From Cedecea neteri (GTDB lineage Bacteria > Pseudomonadota > Gammaproteobacteria > Enterobacterales > Enterobacteriaceae), in NCBI RefSeq assembly GCF_000758325.1, contig NZ_CP009459.1, forward strand, positions 4,588,001 through 4,652,000: a DNA stretch of 64,000 bases. The letters run 5' to 3'. The position numbers and the translations under genes were made by a program. Each line of letters opens with the position of its first letter. The stretch's first letter is position 1. The notes beneath the pieces are model-generated. The model was given only the letters and a program-made list of their open reading frames with translations. It had not been told where the DNA came from and did not search any database. Below, piece after piece: positions 19,256 through 29,106 of this stretch.

Positions 19256-20542
19256 TTACTTCGCTAACAGCAGATTGGCGATCGCACGTACGCCGAGACC
19301 AGTCGCACCGGCAGACCACTGCTCAACGGCACCTTTACGGTAGGTCGCAGAACAATCAACGTGCAGCCAGCCTTCGTGATAGTTTTCCACAAAGTGAGAC
19401 AGGAAACCTGCCGCCGTGCTAGCCCCCGCAGGGTAAGAGGCGTTCGCGGTATTGTTCAGCTCGGCGAAGTTAGACGGCAGCTGGCTGCGGTGGAATTCAG
19501 CCAGCGGCAGGCGCCAGAACGGCTCGTTTTCTTCCGCCGCGCTTGCCAGCAGGCGGGCAGCCAGCTTGTCATCAAAGCTGAACAGCGCATGGTAGTCGTT
19601 ACCCAGAGCCGTTTTTGCTGCCCCGGTCAGGGTCGCGCAGTCGATGATCAGTTCTGGTTTCTGTGCGGCGGCGTCAATCAGGCCATCGGCCAGCACCAGT
19701 CGCCCTTCAGCATCGGTGTTCATCACTTCAACGGTTTTGCCGTTGCGGTAGGTGATGATGTCACCCAGCTTCATGGCGTTGCCACTGATCATGTTATCCG
19801 CGCAGCACAGGAACAACTTAACGCGCTTGTTCAGGCCACGGGTAATGGCCAGAGCCAGTGCGCCAGTGATAGTCGCGGCCCCGCCCATGTCGGATTTCAT
19901 GGAATCCATAAACGCGGTCTGCTTGATGCTGTAACCGCCGGAATCAAAGGTAATGCCTTTCCCGACCAGGCTTGCGTAAACCGGTGCATCCGGGTTGCCG
20001 GTTGGGTTGAAGTCCAGCGCCAGCAGCACAGGGGCGCGGTCTGAGCCACGGCCAACGGTGTGGATACCGGCATAGTTCTGCTCACGCAGGTCTTCGCCCT
20101 TGGTGATGCGGTAAGACACGTGGTCACAGGCGACGTCGCACAGCAGATCTACCGCGCGGGAAGCCAGCTGCTCCGGGCCAAGCTCTTCAGCCGGGGTGTT
20201 GATGGTATGGCGAACCCAGTCGATCACTTTCAGGCGGTTATCCAGCTCTTTCTGCTCGGTTTCGCTCAGCACCGCCCAGTCAATTTTGCGGGCGCCTTTT
20301 GGCGCGCGATATCCCTGCCAGAACGCCCAGCTTTTCTCAACGTCCCAGCCTTCACCAGCCAGTTGGACGTGCTTCAGCCCCTGCCCGTCAATTTTGCGCG
20401 CCGCGCGCTGGATCAGACCGAGATCGTCTTTGCCGGTCAGGTGTAGAGTAATGCCGTCATTATTGATGCTATACGTCGCCTTTTCGCCCCAGCGTGCGTC
20501 CGCTGGCTGCGTGGAAAGGGTGATTTTCATGGCTTCAGTCAT
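19256..20542 (-). CDS. pepB: Aminopeptidase PepB
   Basis: M17 leucyl aminopeptidase family metallopeptidase in the cytoplasm, trimming N-terminal residues from peptides. Catalytic signature [14 protein letters not shown] and metal ligands in [14 protein letters not shown] are present. Start placed at ATG 20542 ([19 protein letters not shown]) with AAGGA upstream; an ATG five codons earlier is poorly spaced. 428 aa versus 427 in E. coli. Downstream of iscX, separated by a terminator, as in the E. coli isc region. Confidence 0.96.
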   Translation of the reverse strand: MTEAMKITLSTQPADARWGEKATYSINNDGITLHLTGKDDLGLIQRAARKIDGQGLKHVQLAGEGWDVEKSWAFWQGYRAPKGARKIDWAVLSETEQKELDNRLKVIDWVRHTINTPAEELGPEQLASRAVDLLCDVACDHVSYRITKGEDLREQNYAGIHTVGRGSDRAPVLLALDFNPTGNPDAPVYASLVGKGITFDSGGYSIKQTAFMDSMKSDMGGAATITGALALAITRGLNKRVKLFLCCADNMISGNAMKLGDIITYRNGKTVEVMNTDAEGRLVLADGLIDAAAQKPELIIDCATLTGAAKTALGNDYHALFSFDDKLAARLLASAAEENEPFWRLPLAEFHRSQLPSNFAELNNTANASYPAGASTAAGFLSHFVENYHEGWLHVDCSATYRKGAVEQWSAGATGLGVRAIANLLLAK

Positions 20543-20577
20543 TTTCCAATCCTTCATTATTCAGCACAGGCAAAATG

Positions 20578-20605
20578 CAAAAACGGGCCGCCCAAGGCAG
20601 CCCGT
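20578..20605 (-). terminator. Terminator after iscX
   Basis: Stem ACGGGC/GCCCGT followed by TTTTGCATTTTG on the minus strand, just past the iscX stop. It likely ends or attenuates the isc transcript before pepB. Confidence 0.7.
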
Positions 20606-20608
20606 GTA

Positions 20609-20809
20609 TCATTCAGCTTCATCTAACCAGACAAGTAAAATCGCTTCCAGTACTTTCTCGTTAGAAGCGTTCGGATCATCATCAAACTCTTCCAGCTCGC
20701 AGATCCACTGGTGCATATCGGTGAAACGCACCGTTTTAGGATCGAGATCCGGGCGGCTGTCGTACAGCGCTTCGCCGATTTCGCGGCTGTCGGTCCACTT
20801 CAGTCCCAT
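20609..20809 (-). CDS. iscX: Fe-S cluster assembly protein IscX
   Basis: Small acidic partner of IscS that tunes the rate of cluster assembly and can bind iron. 66 aa, the full E. coli length, with a winged-helix-like fold; the conserved DMHQWI and acidic [12 protein letters not shown] surface are present. Last gene of iscRSUA-hscBA-fdx-iscX, 11 bp after fdx. Confidence 0.97.
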   Translation of the reverse strand: MGLKWTDSREIGEALYDSRPDLDPKTVRFTDMHQWICELEEFDDDPNASNEKVLEAILLVWLDEAE

Positions 20810-20820
20810 GTCGGCTCCCG

Positions 20821-21156
20821 TTAGTGCTCGCGTGCGTGGTTAATGGTGTAACGCGGCATCTCAACCACCAGGTCTTCGTCGCTGACGCGAGCCTGGCAGC
20901 TCAGGCGGCTTTCCGGCTCCAGACCCCATGCTTTATCCAGCATGTCGTCTTCGTCTTCGGTGCTTTCCGCGAGGGAATCAAAACCTTCACGCACTACGCA
21001 GTGGCAGGTGGTGCAGGCGCAGGACTTCTCACAGGCGTGTTCAATCTCAATGCCGTTGCGCAGCGCAACGTCGAGAATGGTTTCACCTTGCTTCGCTTCC
21101 AGAACTGCGCCATCCGGACACAGGTCCTGATGAGGCAGAAAAACAATCTTTGGCAT
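20821..21156 (-). CDS. fdx: [2Fe-2S] ferredoxin of the ISC system
   Basis: Electron donor for cluster building on IscU. Adrenodoxin-type [2Fe-2S] ligands are seen in [14 protein letters not shown] plus a later Cys in LSCQARV. 111 aa, the E. coli length. Follows hscA with no gap, so translation is probably coupled. Confidence 0.97.
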   Translation of the reverse strand: MPKIVFLPHQDLCPDGAVLEAKQGETILDVALRNGIEIEHACEKSCACTTCHCVVREGFDSLAESTEDEDDMLDKAWGLEPESRLSCQARVSDEDLVVEMPRYTINHAREH

Positions 21157-21157
21157 A

Positions 21158-23008
21158 TTAAACCTCGTCCACGGAATGGCCGGTCAGCGCTTTACGGATC
21201 GACTGATCCATACGACGTGCGGCGAATTCCTGGGTTTGCTTGTCTACGTTTTTGATTTCATTTTGAATAGCGTCGGCATCTTCGCCTGCAGCAGCAGCGC
21301 TTAACGCGGCCATCGCGGCATCAATGTCGGCACGCTCTGCGGCGCTTAGCAGCGCGGCATCCGCCGTCAACGCGCTGGTCAAACTTTCCAGCACGCGGGC
21401 AGCTTCGACTTTTTGCTCGGCCAGCATACGTGCCTGCACGTCATGCTCGGCGTAACTCATGGAGTCCTGAATCATACTGGCAATTTCGCCATCGCTCAGG
21501 CCATAAGACGGTTTCACCTGGATTGAAGATTCAACGCCGGTGGATTTTTCCATTGCCGTCACGCTCAACAGGCCATCGGCATCGACCTGGAAGGTAACGC
21601 GAATGTGGGCTCCGCCTGCGGACATTGCTGGAATGCCGCGCAGGGTAAAACGCGCCAATGAACGGCAGTCCTGGACTAGCTCGCGCTCGCCCTGAAGCAC
21701 ATGGATAGCCATCGCTGTCTGGCCGTCTTTGAAGGTGGTGAATTCCTGCGCGCGGGCCACCGGGATGGTGGTGTTACGCGGGATAACCTTCTCGACCAGG
21801 CCGCCCATCGTTTCCAGGCCAAGGGACAGCGGGATCACGTCCAGCAGCAGCATTTCGCTGTCCGGCTTGTTGCCTACAAGAATGTCGGCCTGAATGGCCG
21901 CGCCGATGGCAACAACTTTATCCGGGTCGATAGAGGTTAACGGCGTGCGGCCAAAGAACTCGCCTACGCGCTCGCGCACCAACGGTACGCGGGTTGAGCC
22001 GCCGACCATCACCACTTCCAGCACTTCTTCTGCTGCCACGCCTGCGTCTTTTAACGCGCGACGGCAGGACAGCAGCGTTCGTTTAACCAGAGAAGAGATA
22101 AGCTCGTTGAACTGTTCACGAGTGACTTCGCCCTGCCAGCCTGCCACTTCTACGCTGGCGGTGGCGGCATCGCTGAGCGCGATTTTGGCGGCGATAGCCG
22201 CGTCCAGAAGCTGGCGCTGCATGCGGTCGTCGCTGCGGTCAGCAATCCCGGCCTGCTCGCGCAGCCAGTCGGCCAGAAGATGATCGAAATCATCGCCACC
22301 CAGAGCGGAATCACCGCCCGTAGCCAGCACTTCAAACACACCGCGGCTCAGGCGCAGGATGGAGATATCAAACGTCCCACCGCCCAGATCGTAAACGGCA
22401 ATAACGCCTTCTTTACCGGAATCCAGACCGTAGGCGATCGCCGCGGCGGTAGGTTCGTTCAGCAAACGAAGAACGTGCAGCCCGGCAAGGCGAGCAGCGT
22501 CTTTGGTACCCTGGCGCTGCGCATCGTCAAAATAGGCTGGCACCGTGATCACCACGCCATCCAGCTCCCCTTCCAGGGTTTCGCTGGCTCGCGCGGAGAG
22601 CGATTTCAGGATGTCGGCAGAGATACGCACCGGGTTAAGCAGACCGGCAGGCGTTTCGATCATCGGCAGGCCGTTTTCACTGGCCTGCAGGCGATACGGG
22701 AGATGAGGATAACGCGTCTGGATGTCCGCCAGAGAGCGGCCCATCATACGTTTTACCGAACTAATGGTATTCGCAGGATCTTGAGCGGCAAGCGCACGAG
22801 CGTCAAAACCAACGATATGCTCTTGCTGCTGATAATGCACCACGGAAGGCAACAGGTGACGGCCTTCATGGTCGGCAAGGGTTTCGGCCTGGCCGCTGCG
22901 CACGGTAGCCACCAGCGAGTTGGTGGTGCCAAGGTCGATGCCCGCGGCCAGCCTGCGCTGGTGCGGTGCAGCCATCATGCCAGGCTCACTAATTTGTAAT
23001 AAGGCCAT
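21158..23008 (-). CDS. hscA: Hsp70-type chaperone HscA
   Basis: Specialised Hsp70 that, with HscB, binds the LPPVK motif of IscU and drives cluster transfer. The nucleotide-binding domain starts with [12 protein letters not shown]; later phosphate loops include [14 protein letters not shown] and [14 protein letters not shown]. The substrate-binding domain follows from about residue 390 with its helical lid. 616 aa, identical in length to E. coli HscA. Confidence 0.98.
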   Translation of the reverse strand: MALLQISEPGMMAAPHQRRLAAGIDLGTTNSLVATVRSGQAETLADHEGRHLLPSVVHYQQQEHIVGFDARALAAQDPANTISSVKRMMGRSLADIQTRYPHLPYRLQASENGLPMIETPAGLLNPVRISADILKSLSARASETLEGELDGVVITVPAYFDDAQRQGTKDAARLAGLHVLRLLNEPTAAAIAYGLDSGKEGVIAVYDLGGGTFDISILRLSRGVFEVLATGGDSALGGDDFDHLLADWLREQAGIADRSDDRMQRQLLDAAIAAKIALSDAATASVEVAGWQGEVTREQFNELISSLVKRTLLSCRRALKDAGVAAEEVLEVVMVGGSTRVPLVRERVGEFFGRTPLTSIDPDKVVAIGAAIQADILVGNKPDSEMLLLDVIPLSLGLETMGGLVEKVIPRNTTIPVARAQEFTTFKDGQTAMAIHVLQGERELVQDCRSLARFTLRGIPAMSAGGAHIRVTFQVDADGLLSVTAMEKSTGVESSIQVKPSYGLSDGEIASMIQDSMSYAEHDVQARMLAEQKVEAARVLESLTSALTADAALLSAAERADIDAAMAALSAAAAGEDADAIQNEIKNVDKQTQEFAARRMDQSIRKALTGHSVDEV

Positions 23009-23043
23009 GTATCGCTTCCAAAAATCGGGCCTGAGTTCAGGCG

Positions 23044-23559
23044 TTAAAAGTCGAGCAGCTTTTCTTCTAGTTGTTCAATTTGGCTCTGTAATTTGTCGAG
23101 GAAACGCAGCTTGCGGACGGTGTCCGCCGCCTGTTCCCACTGCTGGTCATCCAGCTGCTGCACCATCTGCGCGCTGCGGTTTTTCACCATAGTTTTTACG
23201 CGCAAGGCAAAGCTTTCAAGCTTGTCGCTGTCTTTCGCCTGCTCGATATCGTCCAGCTCTTCACGCAGCTCCAGCTGTTCCATCAGGAACGCGGTGTCGC
23301 GCACGGTGTGCTGTTCATTCGCGAGGTCGAAACCGTTCAGGGACAGGATGTATTCGGCGCGGGCAAGCGGGTGACGCAGCGTCTGCCAGGCCTGGTTAAT
23401 AGTGGCGGATTGGCTCACGGCCAGAAGCTGTTCTGCCTGAGGGCGGCTGGCGTATTTGTCCGGGTGGAACTGACGCTGCAGCTCCTGGTAACGGCTGGCC
23501 AGTTGCTCGGTGTTCAGGGTGTAGCCTGGCGTTAGCCCAAACAGGGTAAAATAATCCAT
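23044..23559 (-). CDS. hscB: Co-chaperone HscB
   Basis: J-domain co-chaperone that presents IscU to HscA and stimulates its ATPase. The J domain (residues about 1-75) contains the FHPDKY motif with HPD intact; the C-terminal three-helix domain binds IscU. 171 aa as in E. coli. Lies 35 bp before hscA. Confidence 0.98.
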   Translation of the reverse strand: MDYFTLFGLTPGYTLNTEQLASRYQELQRQFHPDKYASRPQAEQLLAVSQSATINQAWQTLRHPLARAEYILSLNGFDLANEQHTVRDTAFLMEQLELREELDDIEQAKDSDKLESFALRVKTMVKNRSAQMVQQLDDQQWEQAADTVRKLRFLDKLQSQIEQLEEKLLDF

Positions 23560-23600
23560 AACAGACTCGGGTTCAGGTCAGGTAAGTGCTGTGTGGTAAA

Positions 23601-23632
23601 GCAAAATCCCCACGGGCCAGAGCCAGTGGGGA
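23601..23632 (-). terminator. Intra-operon hairpin between iscA and hscB
   Basis: Perfect 7-bp stem TCCCCAC/GTGGGGA with a 12-nt loop, followed on the minus strand by TTTTGCTTT. It probably works as an attenuator that lowers hscB-hscA-fdx expression relative to iscRSUA. Confidence 0.5.
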
Positions 23633-23643
23633 ATTGCGCGGGA

Positions 23644-23967
23644 TCAGACGTGGAAGCTTTCGCCGCAGCCACACTCATCCTTCACGTTCGGGTTAGTGAA
23701 CTTAAACCCTTCGTTAAGGCCTTCTTTGACGAAGTCGAGCTCGGTCCCGTTTAAGAATTGCAGGCTTTTACCATCGACAACCACCTTCACGCCTTTGTCT
23801 TCGAACACAGTGTCATCCGCCATCGGTTCATCAACAAATTCGAGAACATAAGCCATCCCAGAGCAGCCTGATGTGCGCACGCCCAGACGCAGACCAAACC
23901 CTTTACCGCGGTTGGTCAGGAAGGCACTTACACGGGCAGCGGCGCTGTCGCTAAGGGTAATCGACAT
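23644..23967 (-). CDS. iscA: A-type Fe-S carrier protein IscA
   Basis: A-type carrier that accepts and delivers iron or clusters to targets. The three conserved cysteines are present: one in [13 protein letters not shown] and two in the C-terminal CGCGESF. 107 aa, as in E. coli. Between iscU and hscB in the isc operon. Confidence 0.98.
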   Translation of the reverse strand: MSITLSDSAAARVSAFLTNRGKGFGLRLGVRTSGCSGMAYVLEFVDEPMADDTVFEDKGVKVVVDGKSLQFLNGTELDFVKEGLNEGFKFTNPNVKDECGCGESFHV

Positions 23968-23986
23968 ACAACAACCTCAACAAAAA

Positions 23987-24373
23987 TTATTTTGTTTCAC
24001 GTTTGCTTTTGTAATCCGCGATAGCCGCTTTGATAGCGTCTTCAGCCAGGATTGAGCAGTGAATTTTCACCGGCGGCAGTTCGAGTTCGTCTGCGATATC
24101 GGTGTTTTTGATCGCCTGCGCTTCGTCCAGGGATTTGCCCTTCACCCACTCGGTCACCAGCGAGCTGGATGCAATCGCCGAGCCGCAGCCGTAGGTTTTG
24201 AAGCGCGCGTCTTCAATGATACCGTCATTGTTGACTTTGATCTGCAACTTCATCACGTCGCCACAGGCCGGTGCACCCACCATGCCGGAACCTACGCTGT
24301 CGTCGCTGTTGTCAAAAGAGCCAACGTTGCGTGGGTTTTCGTAGTGATCAATTACTTTTTCGCTGTAAGCCAT
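23987..24373 (-). CDS. iscU: Fe-S cluster scaffold IscU
   Basis: Scaffold on which IscS, Fdx and iron build [2Fe-2S] clusters. Cysteine ligands lie in VGAPACGDVM, TYGCGSAIASS and KIHCSILAED; the HscA recognition motif LPPVK directly precedes the third Cys. 128 aa, the E. coli length. Confidence 0.98.
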   Translation of the reverse strand: MAYSEKVIDHYENPRNVGSFDNSDDSVGSGMVGAPACGDVMKLQIKVNNDGIIEDARFKTYGCGSAIASSSLVTEWVKGKSLDEAQAIKNTDIADELELPPVKIHCSILAEDAIKAAIADYKSKRETK

Positions 24374-24415
24374 TTTTACTTCTCCAGAATCTGAAATCGA
24401 CGTCCTGACGAACGA

Positions 24416-25630
24416 TCAGTGATGAGCCCATTCGATGGAATTAAGATCCACGCCCTGTTTGAACATTTCCCACAGCGGAGAAAGGTCGCGCAGACGGCCA
24501 ATGGATTTACGTACCAGCTCGATGGTGTAGTCGATCTCTTCTTCAGTGGTAAAACGACCCAGAGAGAAACGGATAGAGCTGTGTGCCAGTTCATCGCTCA
24601 TGCCCAGCGCGCGCAGCACGTAGGATGGCTCGAGGCTAGCGGAAGTACAGGCTGAGCCCGAAGAGACCGCGAGGTCTTTCAGCGCCATGATCAGCGACTC
24701 GCCTTCAACGTAGTTAAAGCTAACGTTGAGGATGTTTGGCGCGCCGTGCTCCAGGTCACCGTTCAGGTAAACTTCTTCCATATCTTTCACGCCGTTCCAC
24801 AGACGGTTACGCAGCGTGCGCAGACGGGCCATTTCGGTCTCCATCTCTTCTTTTGCGATACGGTAAGCTTCGCCCATGCCGACGATCTGGTGAACAGGCA
24901 GAGTACCGGAACGCATGCCGCGCTCGTGACCACCGCCGTGAACCTGAGCTTCGATACGGATACGCGGTTTGCGACGCACGTAAAGCGCACCGATCCCTTT
25001 CGGCCCGTAAATTTTGTGGCCAGAGAAGGACATCAGGTCAACTTTCAGCTGGCTCAGGTCGATAGGCAGTTTGCCCACGCTCTGGGTAGCATCAACGTGG
25101 AAGATAATGCCACGGGAACGGCACATTTCGCCGATAGCTGCGATATCCTGCACCACGCCGATTTCGTTGTTCACGTGCATGATGGACACCAGAATGGTGT
25201 CTTCACGCATAGCGGCTTCCAGCTGCTTCAGGTCAACGATACCGTTGCTCTGTGGCGCCAGATAAGTCACTTCAAACCCTTCACGTTCGAGCTGGCGACA
25301 GGTGTCCAGCACGGCTTTGTGTTCGGTTTTGGCGGTGATGATGTGCTTGCCTTTCTTCTGATAGAAGTTAGCCGCACCTTTGATGGCCAGGTTGTCTGAC
25401 TCGGTCGCGCCGGAGGTGAAGACGATTTCACGCGGGTCCGCGCCAACCAGTTCAGCGATTTGGTTACGGGCAATATCAACGGCTTCTTCAGCCTGCCAGC
25501 CAAAACGGTGGGAACGAGAGGCCGGGTTACCGAAGGTGCCGTCCATCGTTAAAAACTGCATCATCTTCTCAGCAACACGCGGGTCTACCGGCGTGGTTGC
25601 GGAGTAGTCGAGGTAAATCGGTAATTTCAT
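24416..25630 (-). CDS. iscS: Cysteine desulfurase IscS
   Basis: PLP enzyme that removes sulfur from cysteine for clusters, tRNA thiolation and other cofactors. The PLP lysine is in [14 protein letters not shown] and the catalytic persulfide Cys in [13 protein letters not shown]. 404 aa, as in E. coli. The iscR-iscS gap upstream is structured (see separate entry), matching the known uncoupling of iscR from iscSUA by the RNA RyhB. Confidence 0.98.
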   Translation of the reverse strand: MKLPIYLDYSATTPVDPRVAEKMMQFLTMDGTFGNPASRSHRFGWQAEEAVDIARNQIAELVGADPREIVFTSGATESDNLAIKGAANFYQKKGKHIITAKTEHKAVLDTCRQLEREGFEVTYLAPQSNGIVDLKQLEAAMREDTILVSIMHVNNEIGVVQDIAAIGEMCRSRGIIFHVDATQSVGKLPIDLSQLKVDLMSFSGHKIYGPKGIGALYVRRKPRIRIEAQVHGGGHERGMRSGTLPVHQIVGMGEAYRIAKEEMETEMARLRTLRNRLWNGVKDMEEVYLNGDLEHGAPNILNVSFNYVEGESLIMALKDLAVSSGSACTSASLEPSYVLRALGMSDELAHSSIRFSLGRFTTEEEIDYTIELVRKSIGRLRDLSPLWEMFKQGVDLNSIEWAHH

Positions 25631-25663
25631 TGCTCTTAAGCTCCGTACATCACTTCAATGCGA

Positions 25664-25726
25664 AGAATCAGGCTTAAAATATGCTGCCGTTATAGACAGG
25701 GAGCACCGCTCCCCGAACCTGATTCT
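25664..25726 (-). promoter_or_regulatory. Structured RNA segment between iscR and iscS
   Basis: A 9-bp inverted repeat AGAATCAGG/CCTGATTCT encloses a perfect hairpin GGGAGC/GCTCCC (25699-25713). In E. coli the iscR-iscS spacer is structured and shields iscR when RyhB directs decay of the downstream iscSUA message; this sequence is consistent with the same role, which is inferred rather than shown. Confidence 0.55.
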
Positions 25727-25745
25727 AAAATTCTTGTTCTTCTGC

Positions 25746-26234
25746 TTATGCGCGCAGTTTGACGTCAATAGCGTCCTGAGAACGGGTGCTGCGATGATTT
25801 TCACTATGTTGACGGTCGGACACGTCCAGCACTTCCTGGTTGTTAACCAGTTCACCCAGGGTGATGTTGTTCAGGAAGCCGGTCAGGCGATCGCTCAGGT
25901 CGCGCCACAGCGCGTGAGTCAGGCATTTATCACCGCCCTGGCAGCCGCCTTTACCCTGGCAACGGGTGGCGTCTACGGACTCATCAACGGCGCTGATCAC
26001 TTCGCCTACGGCGATGCTGCTCGCGTCTTTACCTAACAGATAACCACCGCCAGGACCGCGAACGCTGGCCACCAGGCCATTTTTACGCAGGCGAGAGAAC
26101 AGCTGCTCCAGGTAGGAGAGTGAAATACCCTGACGTTCAGAAATATCAGCCAACGGAACCGGGCCCGATTCAGAGTTCAGCGCAACGTCAAGCATCGCGG
26201 TTACGGCATAGCGCCCTTTTGATGTCAGTCTCAT
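25746..26234 (-). CDS. iscR: Fe-S cluster-sensing regulator IscR
   Basis: Rrf2-family repressor/activator that carries a [2Fe-2S] cluster and represses its own operon when clusters are plentiful. The N-terminal winged helix ([36 protein letters not shown]) binds DNA. Cluster ligands are the Cys residues in [13 protein letters not shown] with the His in LTHALW. 162 aa, as in E. coli. First gene of the isc operon, with an IscR-type site about 80 bp upstream. Confidence 0.98.
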   Translation of the reverse strand: MRLTSKGRYAVTAMLDVALNSESGPVPLADISERQGISLSYLEQLFSRLRKNGLVASVRGPGGGYLLGKDASSIAVGEVISAVDESVDATRCQGKGGCQGGDKCLTHALWRDLSDRLTGFLNNITLGELVNNQEVLDVSDRQHSENHRSTRSQDAIDVKLRA

Positions 26235-26314
26235 GTCTTACTTAACCTCAAATAGCCCCTCGAGCCGGGGGTTTTTAAAAGTGTGATTGTCACATAGCAG
26301 GACGCAAGTCTGAC

Positions 26315-26339
26315 ATTCCTGAGTAAAATGGTCAACTAT
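26315..26339 (-). promoter_or_regulatory. iscR promoter with type 1 IscR-binding site
   Basis: On the minus strand, ATAGTTGACC followed by ATTTTACTCAGGAAT fits the type 1 IscR consensus (ATAsyyGACTrwwwyAGTCrrsTAT) at most positions. TTGACC also serves as a -35 box; a weak -10 (CAGACT) lies 17 bp further on. Confidence 0.65.
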
Positions 26340-26358
26340 TTAACCTACCATTTTACTC
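26321..26358. other. Perfect 11-bp inverted repeat at the trmJ-iscR junction
   Basis: GAGTAAAATGG and CCATTTTACTC are exact reverse complements separated by 16 bp. The left arm overlaps the IscR site. It could end trmJ transcription, act as an extended operator, or be a paired binding site. Confidence 0.6.
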
Positions 26359-26363
26359 AAGTA

Positions 26364-27101
26364 TTATTGGCCCGATTTTTTCGGGTTTTCCAGCGACGCC
26401 AGCATGCCGCGCAGGATGTTTAATTCCTGACTTTCCGGGCGTGCGCGGGTAAACAGACGGCGCAGGCGATTCATCACCTGCCCCGGATGGGTTGGGCGAA
26501 TAAAGCCGCTTTCCTGCAGCGCTTTTTCGAGATGCACATAGAAACGCTCCAGGTCATCAACCAGCGGATAAGGCGCATCTTCCTCTTCTTTAGCCGCTTC
26601 CGGCTGCTCTTGCGTGGCGAGCCAGGCAATGCGCACTTCATAGGCGAGGATCTGCACCGCCATGGCGAGGTTAAGGGAGCTGTATTCCGGGTTAGCCTGG
26701 ATAGCAACGTGATAATGGCACTTCTGCAACTCTTCGTTGGTCAGGCCCACGCGTTCGCGCCCAAACACAATGGCCACCGGCGCGTGCTGCGCTTCGCTGA
26801 TGCTTTTTAGACCGCATTCACGCGGGTCAAGCATCGGCCACGGCAGAGTGCGGGAACGCGCACTGGTGCCGACCACCAGGCTGCATCCTGCCAGTGCTTC
26901 ATCAAGCGTATCGACGATCTGAGCATCGCCAATAACGTCGCTGGCGCCAGCGGCCAGGGCGATGGCCTGGGAGTCCGGTTTGACCAGCGGATTGACCAGC
27001 CAAAGGTTAGTTAAGCCCATGGTTTTCATAGCGCGAGCCACGGAGCCCATGTTGCCGGTATGCGAGGTTTCGACCAGCACGATTCGTACGTTTTGCAGCA
27101 T
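26364..27101 (-). CDS. trmJ: tRNA (cytidine/uridine-2'-O-)-methyltransferase TrmJ
   Basis: SPOUT methyltransferase that modifies the ribose of nucleotide 32 in the anticodon loop of several tRNAs. The knotted SAM site is seen in [27 protein letters not shown] and [15 protein letters not shown]-terminal [15 protein letters not shown] is also diagnostic. Start taken at ATG 27101 ([11 protein letters not shown]), the conserved N-terminus; an ATG two codons upstream has slightly better spacing to AGG and is possible. About 245 aa. Divergent from suhB. Confidence 0.95.
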   Translation of the reverse strand: MLQNVRIVLVETSHTGNMGSVARAMKTMGLTNLWLVNPLVKPDSQAIALAAGASDVIGDAQIVDTLDEALAGCSLVVGTSARSRTLPWPMLDPRECGLKSISEAQHAPVAIVFGRERVGLTNEELQKCHYHVAIQANPEYSSLNLAMAVQILAYEVRIAWLATQEQPEAAKEEEDAPYPLVDDLERFYVHLEKALQESGFIRPTHPGQVMNRLRRLFTRARPESQELNILRGMLASLENPKKSGQ

Positions 27102-27149
27102 TGTCATTCATAGCCTGGGAAGAATATCGCAATATCTTATCATAACCCT

Positions 27150-27178
27150 GGGACATATTCCGAACGCTCTGCTATACT
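27150..27178 (+). promoter_or_regulatory. Candidate suhB promoter
   Basis: TATACT (27173-27178) lies 17 bp after GGGACA (27150-27155), about 45 bp before the suhB start codon. The -35 is imperfect. Confidence 0.5.
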
Positions 27179-27220
27179 CCGCCGCGTTTTCCGTTCTTTA
27201 ACATCCAGCGAGAGATACCG

Positions 27221-28024
27221 ATGCATCCGATGCTCAACATCGCCGTGCGTGCTGCACGCAAGGCGGGTAATTTAATTGCCAAGAATTACGAAACTCCAGA
27301 CGCAGTTGAAGCTAGCCAGAAAGGCAGCAATGACTTCGTGACCAACGTCGATAAAGACGCCGAACGTCTGATTATCGAAGTGATTCGTAAATCTTACCCA
27401 AAACACACCATCATCACCGAAGAATCCGGTGAACTGGCTGGGGAAGATCAGGATGTGCAATGGGTTATCGATCCGCTGGATGGCACCACCAACTTCATCA
27501 AACGTCTGCCGCATTTCTCCGTTTCTATCGCTGTTCGTATCAAAGGCCGCACCGAAGTCGCGGTAGTTTACGATCCAATGCGTAACGAACTGTTCAGCGC
27601 CGTTCGCGGCCAGGGCGCCCAGCTTAACGGCTACCGCCTGCGCGGCAGCAACGCACGCGACCTGGACGGCACCGTTCTGGCGACCGGCTTCCCGTTCAAA
27701 GTGAAGCAGCACGCTACCTCTTACATCAACATCGTCGGCAAACTGTTCACCCAGTGTGCAGACTTCCGTCGCACCGGTTCCGCTGCGCTGGATCTGGCCT
27801 ACGTTGCGGCTGGCCGCGTGGACGGTTTCTTCGAGATTGGCCTGAAGCCATGGGATTTCGCCGCAGGTGAACTGCTAGCTCGTGAATCCGGCAGCATCGT
27901 GTGTGATTTCACCGGCGGCCATAACTACCTGACGACCGGGAACATCGTCGCCGGTAACCCACGCGTAGTGAAAGCCATGCTGGCTACCATGCGTGAAGAA
28001 CTGAGCGAAGCGCTGAAGCGCTAA
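27221..28024 (+). CDS. suhB: Inositol monophosphatase family protein SuhB
   Basis: Mg-dependent inositol-1-monophosphatase that also joins the NusA/B/E/G antitermination complex on rRNA operons. IMPase motifs are intact: ITEESGE, DPLDGTTNFI and WDFAAGELL. 267 aa, the E. coli length. Monocistronic, flanked by its own promoter-like sequence and a strong bidirectional terminator. The antitermination role is known from E. coli; only the enzyme family is visible in the sequence. Confidence 0.97.
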   Translation: MHPMLNIAVRAARKAGNLIAKNYETPDAVEASQKGSNDFVTNVDKDAERLIIEVIRKSYPKHTIITEESGELAGEDQDVQWVIDPLDGTTNFIKRLPHFSVSIAVRIKGRTEVAVVYDPMRNELFSAVRGQGAQLNGYRLRGSNARDLDGTVLATGFPFKVKQHATSYINIVGKLFTQCADFRRTGSAALDLAYVAAGRVDGFFEIGLKPWDFAAGELLARESGSIVCDFTGGHNYLTTGNIVAGNPRVVKAMLATMREELSEALKR

Positions 28025-28068
28025 GCTTTTTTGCCTCACCTTCTTTAATAAAGAAGAGGCAAAAACAA

Positions 28069-28103
28069 AAATCCCCTCAGCTTTACGGCGAGGGGATTTT
28101 TTT
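28069..28103. terminator. Bidirectional terminator between suhB and the NicO-family gene
   Basis: Perfect stem AATCCCCTC/GAGGGGATT with T7 on the plus strand and TTTTTGTTTTT on the minus strand, placed between convergent genes. Confidence 0.9.
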
Positions 28104-28125
28104 ATGCCCGCATTTAGCTGCCCGT

Positions 28126-29106
28126 TCAGAAAGGCCGAATACCTCGCGCCATCGGCTGGGCGCTCAGCCACATAATCAGAGCGGCCACGACCAGGATAAT
28201 TCCTCCCGCCAGCGCGAGCGTTGACCAGCCGACCTGCCGCCAGAGCACCGGGGCACGGTTCCCGCTTAAGCGAACCGCCAGCGCACGGAAGCTGTGTACC
28301 AGCAACGCCAGGCCAGAAATAGTGATCGAGGTGCCCGCCGCCATCGCCAGCGCAGACAGTACGCCCCAGCTAAAGACCCCGATCACCTTGCTGAACAGCA
28401 GCACCATAATCGCGCCGGAACAGGGGCGCATACCCATCGACAGAACGATCATCAGCCTGGCCCGCCAGTCGCTGCCCGCCGCCAGCTGTTTTTCGTCCGG
28501 GACGTGCTGATGCCCGCAGCCGCAGTTAGCGTCATGCACATGATGCGGTGTAAACGAGGTGAATTTGGGTTTGCGGCGTAACTGAGCGCGTAAACGCCCC
28601 AGTGCCCGCCAGCTCAGCAAAAGGCCCAGGCACCCGACAAGCAGGTAGCTGCCCTTCTCCATCCAATAACTGCTGAGATGAAGCTGCCGGGAAGGCAAGG
28701 CCAGGACGCCCAGCACCACGACCACCAGCGCAATAGCCACCAGTCCCTGCAATAAAGAGGCGGCAAAGGTCAAACCGAGGCTGCTTTTAATTTTTGAGGG
28801 GTGGGTCGCAAGCCAGGTGCTGATGACGATTTTACCGTGCCCTGGCCCCAGCGCATGGAGCACGCCATAGAAAAAACTGAAAGAGAGCAGCGATAAACCT
28901 GCGCGAGCGGGGTTGTCCGCCACCTGGCGCAGCAGCCCGCTTAATTCCTGATTGATTGAACGCTGCCAGACGGCCGAGCTGAGCAGGATTTGCGGCCAAT
29001 AAAGCCACAAGGCATAAAGCCCGGCTGCGGCAAGCAGCATAAACAGCGCCAACGGCCACAAATGGCCCCAGCGGCGAACGGGAGAAGAAGCGGTGATTAT
29101 TGACAT
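28126..29106 (-). CDS. NicO/RcnA-family transition-metal permease
   Basis: Polytopic inner-membrane protein of the nickel/cobalt transporter superfamily. Visible membrane segments include WPLALFMLLAAAGLYALWLY near the N-terminus and several hydrophobic blocks later. The family motif HALGPGHGKIVISTW and a second conserved segment GMRPCSGAIMVLL are intact. Between them is a His/Cys-rich cytoplasmic loop (HHVHDANCGCGHQH), a probable metal-sensing or metal-delivery site. 326 aa. It overlaps the DUF1007 gene upstream by 10 bp, so the two are translationally coupled. This pairing recurs in enterobacteria and has been linked to zinc uptake in Klebsiella (from memory, unchecked); metal and direction of transport are not evident here. 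Confidence 0.85.
   Translation of the reverse strand: MSIITASSPVRRWGHLWPLALFMLLAAAGLYALWLYWPQILLSSAVWQRSINQELSGLLRQVADNPARAGLSLLSFSFFYGVLHALGPGHGKIVISTWLATHPSKIKSSLGLTFAASLLQGLVAIALVVVVLGVLALPSRQLHLSSYWMEKGSYLLVGCLGLLLSWRALGRLRAQLRRKPKFTSFTPHHVHDANCGCGHQHVPDEKQLAAGSDWRARLMIVLSMGMRPCSGAIMVLLFSKVIGVFSWGVLSALAMAAGTSITISGLALLVHSFRALAVRLSGNRAPVLWRQVGWSTLALAGGIILVVAALIMWLSAQPMARGIRPF

Noticed and set aside
28031-28065. Hairpin GCCTC...GAGGC just after suhB as a second terminator
   Set aside because: It is followed by A residues on both strands; the next hairpin (28069-28103) has the proper T-tract.
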